From positions 30,544,396 through 30,608,395 of the forward strand of contig NC_050450.1 in NCBI RefSeq assembly GCF_903995425.1: DNA of 64,000 nt. Direction: 5' to 3'. The notes below the pieces were generated by a model. That model was not told the DNA's origin. It saw only the letters and a list, made by a program, of their open reading frames with translations, and searched no databases. Below, one piece after another: positions 41,488 to 52,158 of this stretch (position 1 is the first letter of the stretch; each line of letters opens with the position of its first letter). Origin of the DNA: Onychomys torridus (lineage: Eukaryota > Chordata > Mammalia > Rodentia > Cricetidae). Made by a program: the position numbers and the translations under genes.

Positions 41488-41572
<85 letters not shown>
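41488..41572. repeat. Compound (CT)n(CA)n microsatellite
   Basis: About 42 bp of CT followed directly by about 42 bp of CA, in Gabra1 intron 1. Confidence 0.98.
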
Positions 41573-41573
<1 letters not shown>

Positions 41574-42911
41574 CAATGCATACTAATATACCCACACATA
41601 TCCTGCATGCATTCTCTAATTTCTTCCAGGTTGCTGCTAGAAAATGCTTCATCTCAAACAGATGGAAGCTTAAGTAGTTTGCTTTGCATAAGAAGAAGGG
41701 GGTGTTTATTCCCACTTAGGTAAAGTGCAATCCATCATTATCTGGTTGCTGAAAATTGGATATGGTAGGGGGATATTGCAAGAATAAAGGAGTATAGAGT
41801 GGAAGGCTTATAGAAATATATATGTGTATGTTTTATGCATTCATATAATTATGTGTGTATATATACACAATTATTAAGCCAAATTTTGACATTCTGTGCA
41901 CCATCTGGTTAAGAAGCAGATATAATTACTTAAATGCACTGAAATTATTTCCAGTCCTACTATGAAAACTATCCCATGTATTTTATTTTAACCACTCTCC
42001 TGAATCTTAACTCCTTAGTAAGATCAGGAATGAATAGATGGAAGCATTCTAAAACCTATTTTTACATTGAGCACTCTCTAGTTCCATGTGGTATGCCTTT
42101 AAATACATCAACAAAATGCTCTCCACACTCTCCCGGATCATTCTAATCAGGAAAAACCCTCACAAACAGGCATGTAAGCAAGGAACCCGAATTTCTTTAG
42201 AGTGAAATGATGTAAAGATAAGAGCTGTGAGCTTCATCATAGCTTTCTCTTCCTTTGGTGACTGGTTTTTGACACACAGGAGTAGAATATGATATGACAT
42301 CTTGGATAAATATCATTAAGTTAAAATATTGGATCCAAATCACATGATGATAATTCATCCTTTTTTAAAAAAATGACATCTGTTCTGAAGAGGAGAACAA
42401 CTTCTCTTAGCCCTATCAGTTCCCATTGATTCTAGAAAAGGGGAGAAAGTCCTAAAGGGGCGAAGGAAACAGAACCCCAGACCAAGACACCATGGCTTTT
42501 GCACTCCTCTGATATCTGGAGGAATACAAAACCTGCCATGGCACTTCAGTTGTGGAGGAAGAAAGTTTCTTGCGAATACAAACCTAACAGTTGAAAAAGG
42601 AGCACAGAGCTGTTTCCTTACCCATTTCCACCTCCATCCTGCCCCTAGCCAGACACATGCTCCACTACCCACCTCCCCTGCCACCCAGATCAAGGAAGTT
42701 CAGCTTCTCATTTCCAGCATGAGAGAGACCCCTACACCAGAGGGCATTTCAACAGCGGCAGCTGGGAAGGGAAGAAGGGACATGTACAGGCAGGGTGAGC
42801 GAGTCTTCCCTAGCGTGGAACAGGGTGACAGGTTTTCTGTTCTAGCCTCTTAACTTCAGCTGATGGCAAGCCCCAGCGCCCCCCCCCAACTCACCCCAGC
42901 TCCCCTTGGTC

Positions 42912-42933
42912 AAAAAAAAAAAAAAAAAAAAAA
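42912..42933. repeat. Poly-A run
   Basis: 22 adenines in a row, next to a C-rich stretch, 260 bp from the exon 1 donor on the intron side. Confidence 0.97.
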
Positions 42934-43139
42934 TCAAAACAACATGTCACCACCCACCCCTTGGGGTACATTCAAATCTGCCTCACAGAGGAGAGAAGGA
43001 AGAGAGAAAATTCTGCTCCTATATCGCTGCAGTTTTCGCCCTGAAAGAAAAACATTCCTTGTTTCTACCTGCTCCCAGCTTCAGCTCCTGTCCTGCTGGC
43101 TCCTGCTCTCTTCCTCACTAGAGCATCGGTGCCTCTCCA

Positions 43140-43360
43140 GCTACGACAAAGGCACGTTTGCAAGCTCTGGGTTTACGCGGTCCGAAGTCTCACTTACCTC
43201 GGGGCCCCCTCTGGGCACCGGATCGCTCCAGACCAGGGAGAAAAGTGTGGGAGAGAGGATCGCGGTGAGCTGGAGCTGCGCGACTGTGCGAGCGCGGGCG
43301 CGCCGGGCGGAGGGCGTCCTCGCGCCGCGCTCACTCACTCGGTCTGAGCCATCATGGACT
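43140..43360. promoter_or_regulatory. CpG-island-like block at the Gabra1 5' end
   Basis: CpG dinucleotides are dense from about 43155 to 43345, with runs such as gagcgcgggcgcgccgggcg, while they are almost absent elsewhere in the window. This is the usual mark of an unmethylated promoter of a vertebrate gene and fits the Gabra1 first exon. I counted by eye, so the exact borders and observed/expected ratio are not given. Confidence 0.8.
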
Positions 43361-43560
43361 CTGCGTGCTCCTGCACTGGAGATTTCATACCCAAATTTGC
43401 TTCCCAATATCCAATCTGCAGCTATACAACAAAAGATTTCTCTGTACCAAGACAGTAGTAATACGTCCCAGCGCAAACCGGATGTGAAATAGGCGGTGAC
43501 TTCATGCCAGAGAGATTTTATTTTAGAAAGGAAGGTGGTACCAGCCACTGGATCTGGATC
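43198..43560 (-). promoter_or_regulatory. Gabra1: Probable Gabra1 non-coding exon 1 with core promoter; 5' end not resolved
   Basis: A consensus splice donor, GAG followed by GTAAGTG, lies on the minus strand at 43197-43192, at the edge of the only strongly GC-rich block in the window. It is 2.4 kb upstream of the exon carrying the start codon, which itself begins with only 15 bases of leader, so a non-coding first exon ending at 43198 is expected. The transcription start cannot be placed from sequence; the upper boundary given is a guess. The block contains two CCAAT boxes read on the plus strand (43404-43408 and 43411-43415). A long plus-strand open frame across this block is a by-product of its composition. 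Confidence 0.7.
43497..43504. promoter_or_regulatory. CRE/AP-1-like octamer TGACTTCA
   Basis: The octamer TGACTTCA (TGAAGTCA on the gene strand) differs by one base from the palindromic cAMP response element TGACGTCA. It lies roughly 300 bp upstream of the exon 1 donor. Published work on the alpha-1 gene reports CREB/ICER control through a promoter CRE; whether this octamer is that site is inference. Confidence 0.35.
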
Positions 43561-43566
43561 TGGACA

Positions 43567-43588
43567 CCAATCCGCCCATTTTTTATAT
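43567..43588. promoter_or_regulatory. Compact CCAAT / GC-box / TATA-like cluster
   Basis: On the plus strand CCAAT (43567-43571) overlaps by one base-step with CCGCCC (43572-43577), followed by a T-run; on the minus strand the same stretch gives ATATAAAA (43588-43581) then GGGCGG then ATTGG. On the gene strand the TATA-like box comes before the GC box, an uncommon order, so it may be fortuitous or serve another start site. Confidence 0.3.
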
Positions 43589-44468
43589 GCAGCGCAGTTT
43601 AACTTGGACCGCTCTGGCCCTAATCCCCTGCTCTGTAGCTACAAACTCAAATCTTCCTTTAATCTGCTACAAGCATTCCTTTATTTTGGGGGGTGGGAGG
43701 TGGGACTGGAAATGGGGGGAAGGAAGGGTAAAAAGGGTTAGACATGGGGGCTACACTTAGGATATTTTTCTCTCTTGTGATTTATGAGCACACAGTTCTA
43801 AGGTGTGCTCATTAGAGCAAACCTGATCCTTGTAACTCTGCTACCTCTGATCAAATATTTAACCAGTGCATCCATATGAATGAACGCAAGCTACTAAGCA
43901 GGGAGATGCAGGCTTACACGTGTGGGGAGCGCTCTGTCCTCTGGACTTGTTCTCCCTTGAACACTCCCACACATATGTCTAAATCCCTGCATGTTGCAGA
44001 GCCAGGAACAGTGAGGGACAGCAGAGAAGAATCCTGCCCGATAGGGATTGGGCCCCTAGCTTTCAGTCCTTCGTACTTTCTCAGATTCTGAGCGCTTTGC
44101 ACCCCGCCTTTCATCTGTAGCATAGAGGACAGCCAGACAGGCTTCAGAACCGGGTTTTTAACCTTTGTCTGTGTGCATTATGGAGAAGAAAGCACAGACG
44201 TCCCTAACTCTGGATTTTGCTGGGTTTCTGAATGTGGAATATTTAACTTCACATAAATAATTTTTCGGGTTTGAGAGACATATCTCCATTTCCGGAAACA
44301 TGCCTTTGCCGTGAACTCCATCATTCTTGGATCAGAAAAATGGGATGGGGGAGGGATGTTTAGAAGTCAGGCCAAAAAAAAAAAAAAAGTAGCTTTTTTT
44401 TTTTTTCTCTGCCCTCTTTTATTACCTTCCCTAGGAGTTCTCCACCTACAGATAATTATACACTCAGG

Positions 44469-44469
<1 letters not shown>

Positions 44470-44516
<47 letters not shown>
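44470..44516. repeat. (GT)n microsatellite upstream of the promoter
   Basis: Perfect dinucleotide run of about 46 bp, about 0.9 kb upstream of the probable transcription start. Confidence 0.97.
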
Positions 44517-44517
<1 letters not shown>

Positions 44518-47500
44518 CGACATCTTCCTAACTGAATTCTCAGGGAATGAGCGATGGCTGTGATTCCTTGCTCAGGTTTTGTGAATGACTATAGCTCAGG
44601 TCATGGGTGTTATCTTCCTGGGGGCGCTGGTAGACAGGACCAGCACGGCCAGGAGCTGTCTTTCAGCACGTTAATACCACAGGAAGGAGATGCTGAAAAT
44701 AAGAGCATACTCCTGTTGGATGAAGTCCGAGTTTTAGTAAGCTCGCTGGCCATTTTCTTCTGGGTGTACTTCTCACAAAGGAGAAATTGGAAACAGGCTG
44801 AGTGTTGTCAAATATATATATGAAAAACTAATTAGTTGGCCCCAAGCACTTCTGTGTTTAGTATTCTACAAGTGTTCTTGGCTTATGCTGCAAGGAAATC
44901 AGCTTGTAAGATTAAAACTTAAAGCTGGGCAGTTGCATTGATGTGGCCTACGCAATGGTAGCCCACATTCATATGTGACTTTGTTCTCTTTCTTTGGAGG
45001 GGGGGGGTGTAATTTTCTAAAAAGTATTTTGGAGACAAACGTTTGGAAGGTAAGTTTGAAGGCTGACTTCAGGCATCGCTTTTTTAAACACTCATGAGTT
45101 GTCAGTGAAGCAGGTAGCAAATGTGGATGCACTCTTACACACTGAAGTTCACTGCAGTTCCCTCATGTGACATACTTATTACTTATCAATCAATTTACAT
45201 ATTCATTGAGCAGTTTGTAAAGCAAAACTGGCTTTATTAAGGTTTGGAAACAGCAAGTTAACAACTATAAAGTGCCTTCTTATCTCTCAAAAATATGTAA
45301 TATTCCATAGTTTCAGTGCCTTTTGAAAAACAATCAATAGTCATTAAAATGTGATATTTTTTAAAGTCTTGTCTTCTCCTGTTTAAATTATTGTAGCTTT
45401 TTTGTTTTATATTTCTCAACAAATTGGGGAAAACTTTAGCTCTTATATCTAATGTCATACAACCAAATATCTATTGATTATAATTTTTGTAAACATTGGC
45501 CCTGAAATATTATCATTTGAGTAAAAGTCTCTTTGAACAATTCCAATCACATACTGCTTTATGCACAATAAAAACTGCATGCAATTATACAACATTTCCA
45601 CACACTAAAAAGAAATACATATGAATAGCTTTGGAGCTGTAATGTGAATGCAGAAATGGAAATGCCCCTTAAAATAAAAAGCAAAGTAGAATATATTACA
45701 TCATTTCCATGTATGTAATCTCGATTCTGGTATCTATCCCCACATATATTGGATAAACTTTGTACATATACATTTGCTTCAGCACACTTATGTTTTTGAT
45801 AAAGTACATGCATTAAAAATATTAATAACTTCATAAATCCCAAAACAGTAATCAGCATTCTAAATTATGAATGTGTTTTTAGTTTCCTATCTGAGATATT
45901 AATATATTCTCCAATTTCCAAATAATAAAACACAAAAAAATAATAACAAGAACCCAATTTATTTTATATTGTCCAGTTCCATTAATTCTTTAAGATAGTT
46001 GGTGGCATATATCTTTTCCATTACATCTGGAATAAATCCTTACAAAGTGTATGTAATGGATGAAATAAGTTACTGAAGTAGCATAAATCATGATGTCTAA
46101 CATTTCTAAGTGTTTACTTTGCAGAATTATGTCTTAATTGTTTAGCATACCTCATTCAACTTAGTTCTTAAAGCAAACCTTAATATAGCCATTTTACAAA
46201 TCTTTCAATACCTGTGTCTCAGAGAGATCAAAACAAACTCCCAAGGTTACAGGGATCATGAGTGGATAATTCTAGATGGTAGGTTGGAAATTGAATCTTA
46301 GGAATTTAAAGTTCACTCACTTGTTCATACTTCCATATCTTGTTTCTTTCTTGTGAGACCATGTGTTAAACAAACATTGTTTTCATTTGTCTTATGCTTA
46401 GACATGACCATGTATGTTAGTTACATAGTTTCCCTCTGATATCAATGGACATTTTAATTTCAAAAGTATCCTCTTCTAAAAGTTAAAGAAAGATTGGATA
46501 GTGAGGATATACTTATTCATAGCAAGAGTCTTTATTTTGAAGATCTGTATGTTGAGAAACACATAATTTCTTTATTTCAGACTTCTGGCTGTGGTTTATT
46601 TTTCCTCTTTCTCATGAAACCAATGGCTAAGAACTTCTTAATAGTTACTAGTTCTTAGCAGGAGGAATTTGAGGTCAAACCTAACACCAGAGCTCCTAGG
46701 AAAACCAAATAGCTTTATCTCCAGGTGCTGCAGTCTGGTCCACACTGCTTTTTCTGTCCTTTTTAAATGACAGGAAGCCCTGACCTAATTGAAGAAGTGG
46801 AGCTGGTTCTATTCAATGGAAAACTGCTTTTAGTTTCTCCACTAAATGTGTAGTAAATGAGAGTAAAATAATGAGTGTTCTCATTTATTCAGGGAACCTT
46901 TTATACAAAATAATGTGAGGTGAGGATAAAATATAAGAAAAAAAAAAATCAGCTTTAGCTGAAACCTGGAACAAAGTCACTTTTAAAAAGATATTGGTAT
47001 GGCTCAAATATATGGGTGCTGAAAATATTTCTCAATATTAACATATTATGAAGTATGGTTAATAATGCATAACAATAAATATAAATGTATTTTAATATAT
47101 ATTTATCTATACATAAATGAATAATTACATACAATGTTTCCAAATTTACTAATTCCCCTAGTATATAATACAGACCACCCTACTTAAGGAACCACATAAA
47201 TATATTGCATAGAATATTCACTTTGTATAACTGACACTGAAATAAAACAAATGGGATTTATAAAATAGGATATTTTTTGTACTTTATTTGTGATATATTT
47301 GTCATCTAAGACAGTATTTTTTTCAAGTTAGAAACATAGTTTAACAGCTGCAGGCATTAAGGGACATGTAAATATAATGTAAAAACAAAAATTGAAAAAG
47401 TCATTTTTATCTTATGTCTCAGATGAGTCTTGCAACCTGATAGTATAGAATGGTATGCCCACAACAATGGCAGATTATAAGAATTACTTTATTTCCCAAT

Positions 47501-47521
47501 AATATTTGCAAAGGAGGTAAA

Positions 47522-47569
<48 letters not shown>
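47522..47569. repeat. (CA)n microsatellite
   Basis: Perfect dinucleotide run, followed by an AT-rich stretch with ataaatatatataa. Confidence 0.97.
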
Positions 47570-47570
<1 letters not shown>

Positions 47571-49446
47571 AATATATATAAATGTTATAAATTATATATG
47601 TAAATGCTATAAATTATACACACTGGAGTCTATTTCCAGTGTTCTGTGAATACCATTCACTGAATATCTAGTGAGGCAATAATACCTCGTATTTGAGTTG
47701 CAGCATTGCATGGGAAAAATATCTCATTTGGCTCTTCATTTGAAACATATATTGTATCTAATGAATATACACTTTTCATTATATCCCTTATTATAAGCAA
47801 TATATTAATTTGCTGGTATTAATGTTAATGTTTTAAAAGAGTGGCCATGTAACTCACAGTACTGGGATCAGTATTCCCTTTTGTGTGAGAATAAAATTCC
47901 AAAAGAGAGGTCATCACACAAGGTATTAGGAGAATCTAACTCTCATGTCACCTTAATCCAAGAAATATGTTCTTATATGTAGGGTTTTCTGACAAAAATA
48001 ATTGTTTTTAATGAATTTTAGCTATACATTATTTGACATAGCTCCCAAACCAAAAACTTGAAGACAATATGAGGCCTCACAGAATCCACACAGCACATGA
48101 TCCATCCACAGGTACTTCACACAAACATAGATGCTCCCAAGAACAAACTTAAAACAACTTCTCTCTGTACAATAAAAAATAACATATATACGTGTACAGG
48201 AGACAGGGACAATTGAACAGTTATTTAAGTAGGACACTCTTGAGGTTTCCTCTGTTGGTAACTTTCAATACAGTGACTCACAGGTAACCTGGATTCACCC
48301 ATTTTCTTTAAAAGACTTTTCACAGATGCCAAATCCATCAACTTGAGTAGATAAATTCAGATTTATTTAGAATTGAATGAAATGATAAGCTGACAGCAAG
48401 AAGTGATTTTATTTATTTAAAAAGAAATAAAGTCTTCATCCTGTCCAAGCCCTGAAGAAGGATTTTCAGTTTAGTAGGTTCACTTGGCAATGTGAGGACA
48501 ATGAGACAGACAAGTCAGAAAGAAGGTATAAAAACAGACTACTGTTAAAACATCCACTGCGCAAGACAGTTTACATGCAATATCAGGCACATGCTAAATG
48601 GCCTGAATGAAGAAGCATATGTCATTTTTAGAAGAGAATTAAGATAGTGAATATGCATACGTATTTTATTTGGTAGATTTGAAATTCAAGGTTAGGTATA
48701 CAAAGCAAATAGATTTTTAACTATAAGTACAGATGCACATTTATTTCTCTATCTTTTGTCAGGCAAATTAGATGAATAAATACTCAGTTAGCAAATATAT
48801 TAAGTGTTTACTATCTACGGGAAAAAATTAGTTTACTTACGAGAAATAATAATAATAAAACAATAGACAAGCTGGTTCAAAGAAACTGCACATAGCTTAT
48901 GTAGAATCTTCTGGTAGGATTATGATAATGTCTGGCTTACAGTATTTCAAGACTTTAATGTGCTGTCATTATCCTGTTGGAGATCTGCATGTATACATTT
49001 GTTTAAAGTCATACCACACACAAAAATGACATGAACATTACAGCAGCATTTGGAAAACTATTCATCATGCCCTGAACGGTCACAGGATTTGTGGAAAGGA
49101 TATGAAACAGAAGGATTTGTGGGAACAAAGATCAAGAATTAAGACACTAATGCCCCATCTGTTCAACAGCTCTCAGTTTTTGATGTTTACAATAATTGTG
49201 CTTTGTGGAATGAAGTGAAAACAAGGGTGTGGATGGAGATGCATTTGTATGATGATTGTACATAAATACATCCAAATGTAACTAAAGCCCTGTGTTAAAT
49301 GTGGAAAGTAGAAATCAGATTTTATTTACTATAATTTTCATCCATACACATCAAGATCTTTAACCTAAACACATTTCCTACTTCACTTATAATGGAATTC
49401 ACAAAAACATTTCTTTAGAGAAAAGTACAATCTCTCTCTGTCTCTA

Positions 49447-49552
49447 AGTATATATATATATGTGCACATGCGTGTATCCATGTATATCTCATGTGTTCAT
49501 GTATACATATATGCATATAAACTGTCCTTGTGTCTCTCTGTCTCTCTCTCTT

Positions 49553-49645
<93 letters not shown>

Positions 49646-49875
49646 GGAATTTTATACATATATATGCATATGTGTATATACATATTTGTGGACATACTAT
49701 ATATATATGAAAGCTTGAATAGAATTATGAGGAAATTTAATAAGATCAAATCTGAGTACCAATCACTTTTGTATAATTATCTGTGAAACAATATTATGAC
49801 TACACAAATCTCATAAAAGAATACATAATTCACCATAGTCACTTGGGATTTGGCCCAGAAAGCAATGTTCTGGAT

Positions 49876-49913
<38 letters not shown>

Positions 49914-49983
49914 ACCAGAAACCATATACTTGAAAGTGCATTTTAAGACAAAATAATCTAGATGACAAATGAAGACCTTTTTG

Positions 49984-50014
<31 letters not shown>

Positions 50015-50040
50015 ATGTGTGTGTGTGTGTGTGTGTATGT
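49447..50040. repeat. Cluster of TA, CA and TG microsatellites
   Basis: Within 600 bp lie a short TA run (49447-49461), a CA run (49555-49601) joined directly to a TA run (49602-49643), a CA run (49878-49912), and a TA then TG run (49985-50038). All open frames here are made of these repeats. Confidence 0.97.
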
Positions 50041-50288
50041 TATTAATTCTTTGAGAATTTCACATACTTATTTTGATCATATTTACCCACTTCCCTCCAG
50101 CTCATCCCAGATCCACATCCCATTCCATACTTATGAGCTTTTGTGACTCTAGAGATGAGAAAAGGACATCAGATGCCCTGGAATTAGAATTACAAATGTT
50201 TGTGAGCTGACATTTGGGCGCTGACAACTAAACTCTTCTCATCAGCAAGAGCAGCAAGTGCACCTAACTGCTGAGTCATCTCTCCCGT
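50041..50288 (-). mobile_element. Old rodent repeat with B3-like SINE part
   Basis: The left part (ttctttgagaatttcacata, tgatcatatttacccac) recalls a common rodent repeat; the right part ends actgctgagtcatctctccc, the reverse complement of the B2/B3 head. Divergence is high. Confidence 0.55.
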
Positions 50289-50460
50289 CCTGTCTAATTA
50301 GGGTTGCCTACATACATTTGGTTGTGTGGTCACCCACTGGAGCACTGTCCATCTACCTAAAGCCACACTCTTAAAGAAGACGCACCCCCTTCAAGGCACC
50401 CATCACTCAGCAATAGTTCCTTAGCCATGAGTGGGACTTCTCAACCATCCTTTCTGATGC
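50289..50460. repeat. Degraded interspersed repeat, family unsure
   Basis: Motifs gtctaattagggttgcctac and ccactggagcactgtccatc followed by agccatgagtgggact recall a common rodent repeat, but I cannot name it. Confidence 0.4.
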
Positions 50461-50473
50461 TAGAATTTTTTTT

Positions 50474-50636
50474 GTGGTGGTGCATGCCTTTAATCCCAGC
50501 ACTAGGGAGGCAGAACCAGGTAGATCTCTGTGAGTTCAAGGCCAGCCTGGTCTACAGAATGAGAGCCAGGACAGGCACCAAAACTACATAGAGAAACCCT
50601 GTCTCAAAAAAACAAAAGAGGGATTTTTTTTCTGGC
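50474..50636 (+). mobile_element. SINE B1
   Basis: gtggtggtgcatgcctttaa, atcccagcactagggaggca, ggccagcctggtctacagaa and aaccctgtctcaaaaaaac in order, with A-rich tail. T-rich direct repeats flank it (left near 50464-50473, right after 50640). Confidence 0.95.
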
Positions 50637-51072
50637 TTGAATTTACATAGATTGTGTGGATCCTGACTCAACACTGTGAATTTATACATGCACAGCTCTG
50701 CTGTTTCTGGAAAACATTGTTTCTAGTATTTGTTTTGCAGCATAATTTAACTGCTTGTAAAGATGATAGTCATTGAAACAAATCAAGTGAAGTTTTAATA
50801 GTAGTTCAATGGACTTGCTATGTGCCTTTGCTAACACTCAGTATTTTGAGTATGATAGGTAGACCATTCTCAAATTGCCTTTAAGAAAAGGACAGATGAG
50901 ATTCAGAACAATAGGTTCTTGGCTCATAGACATGATTAGCTCTTTCTTCTTTAGAAGAAATAACATACCAAGTATTGTTCTAAGGTCTAGTCCCATAATA
51001 AACTTTAATCACATTTTTATAATAGCACTATTTACAGATAAAGAAACTAGGTTCAAAAAGTATATGGGACTT

Positions 51073-51475
51073 TGTAACAAGAATCTTAAAAGGTCTTATA
51101 ATAAAAAACCCAGAGCCAGATTGGGGTGAAAGCTGAAAGATCAGAAAAACAGAACAGCCAGCCACTAGCTTACTTCTATGAAATCCTCAGCCTCAAGAGA
51201 GCGAGTTCCTGTTTCCTCACACCTTATATACCTTTCTGTGTCCTGCCATATTACTTCCTGAGATTAAAGGCATGTGTCACCACTACCTGGATCTGTTTCT
51301 CTCATGTAGCCCAGTGTGACATTGAACTCACAGTGATCCGGACAAATCTCTGCCTCCTGAGTGATAGGATGTAAGCTGTGTGCCACCACTGCCTGACCTC
51401 TATGTCTATTAGTGACTGGCTCTGTCCTCTGATCCCCAGGTAAGCTTTTTTGGAGGTATATAATATATCATCACA
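51073..51475 (-). mobile_element. 3' LTR of a small minus-strand retroelement
   Basis: Read on the minus strand it starts TGTGATGATATATTATATAC and ends AAGATTCTTGTTACA, so it has TG...CA ends and 403 bp. It contains a TATA box, TATATAAGG, at 51230-51222, and SINE B1-like pieces upstream of it. Immediately before its start (gene-strand sense) lies a polypurine tract. The same LTR is partly repeated at 51921 and 53301. No coding sequence. Confidence 0.85.
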
Positions 51476-51489
51476 TTTCCCCTTTTTTG
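51476..51489 (-). other. Polypurine tract
   Basis: On the minus strand ACAAAAAAGGGGAAA abuts the 3' LTR. This is the place and composition of the RNase H-resistant primer for plus-strand DNA in LTR retroelements. The related copy keeps it at 53589-53602. Confidence 0.75.
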
Positions 51490-51868
51490 TCTAAAATAAT
51501 ATGTTTATAGCTAGTATAAGAAACACTATATACAATACATACAATAAGTATATATATTTAACCAATTTTGGTGAGTCTAAAATGTTGCACCTAATTCAAG
51601 TTCTATCCTAACTTGTATTACCAACCAAAAATATCTTTTGATGTCTTTCAAACTTATACACTTTCCACCTTTTTCATGAGTTTCTTTTCTGAATTTGTTA
51701 ATGAGGAAAACTATAACTATAACTTTCTAATCTTCAACTCCCTCAGAGACCTGAGAAGGAAAGAAATAATATTAACTGGGTAAGCAGGAAGTACAAAAAA
51801 GTGACTTTCGAAAGATGTGAGAAATGATAGAAATAGCTGGCTTCCTGGACAATCACCCAAGGTTTCTC

Positions 51869-51918
51869 TGAGACTCTTAATCTCAGGGTCATGAGTTTGA
51901 GCCCCACATTGGGTGCCA
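51869..51918 (-). other. Primer-binding site with 50-base match to tRNA-Lys
   Basis: On the minus strand the site starts two bases after the 5' LTR with TGGCACCCAATGTGGGGC, an 18-base primer site for tRNA-Lys(CUU) with two changes. The match continues: the plus strand from 51869 to 51918 follows the tRNA from the anticodon stem (TGAGA-CTCTTAA-TCTCA, a perfect 5-bp stem), through variable loop, T arm and acceptor strand, to discriminator G and CCA. Of five differences from the tRNA as I remember it, four are CpG transitions. CCA is absent from tRNA genes, so a mature tRNA was copied. Confidence 0.8.
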
Positions 51919-51920
51919 GA

Positions 51921-52158
51921 TGTAACACAAATCTTCAAAGGTCTTATAATTAAAAAAACAAAAACAAAAAAATACCAGAGCCAGATATTAGGGTGAAAGC
52001 TGAAAGATCAGAGAAGCAGAACAGTCAGCCACTAGCTTTCCTCTACAAAATCCTCAGCCTCAAGAGAGCGAACTCCTATTTCCTCATACCTTATATACCT
52101 TTATTGTTTCCTGCCATTTTACTTCCTGGGATTAAAGGCATATGTCACCACTACTGTT
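51921..52158 (-). mobile_element. 5' LTR, truncated
   Basis: Plus-strand start TGTAACACAAATCTTCAAAG matches the end of the LTR at 51073, and similarity continues (cagagccagatat, gaaagctgaaagatcagag, cctcaagagagcg, ccttatatacc) to about 52158. Beyond this, where the LTR should contain its B1-like part, the sequence is unrelated, so the LTR lacks its outer 165 bp or so. Confidence 0.8.

Larger units (their letters stand above)
40831..43197 (-). other. Gabra1: Gabra1 intron 1 (within the 5' untranslated region)
   Basis: This 2.4-kb stretch joins the probable non-coding exon 1 to exon 2. It carries a long CT/CA compound microsatellite (41488-41572) and a poly-A run (42912-42933). Its right border depends on the exon 1 prediction. 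Alternative non-coding first exons, known for the human gene, cannot be excluded. Confidence 0.7.
51476..51920 (-). mobile_element. Non-coding internal region of the small retroelement
   Basis: Only about 445 bp separate the two LTRs, against several kilobases in coding elements. All frames are closed and no gag, pol or env trace is recognisable. Much of it is repeated in the copy at 53589-54040, so the short form is not a private deletion. The two copies differ by an indel: the second has an additional stretch of roughly 80 bp around 53650-53740. Confidence 0.75.

Noticed and set aside
42863..43492. Plus-strand open frame of 209 codons over the promoter
   Set aside because: It begins in a C-rich and poly-A stretch and crosses the CpG block; low stop density follows from GC content. 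The product has low complexity parts and no family resemblance, and it is antisense to the well-supported Gabra1 5' end.
51869..51918. A tRNA-Lys gene or tRNA pseudogene
   Set aside because: Only positions 27-76 are present, the D arm and 5' acceptor strand are missing, the CCA is encoded, and it sits two bases from an LTR end. It is a primer-binding site.
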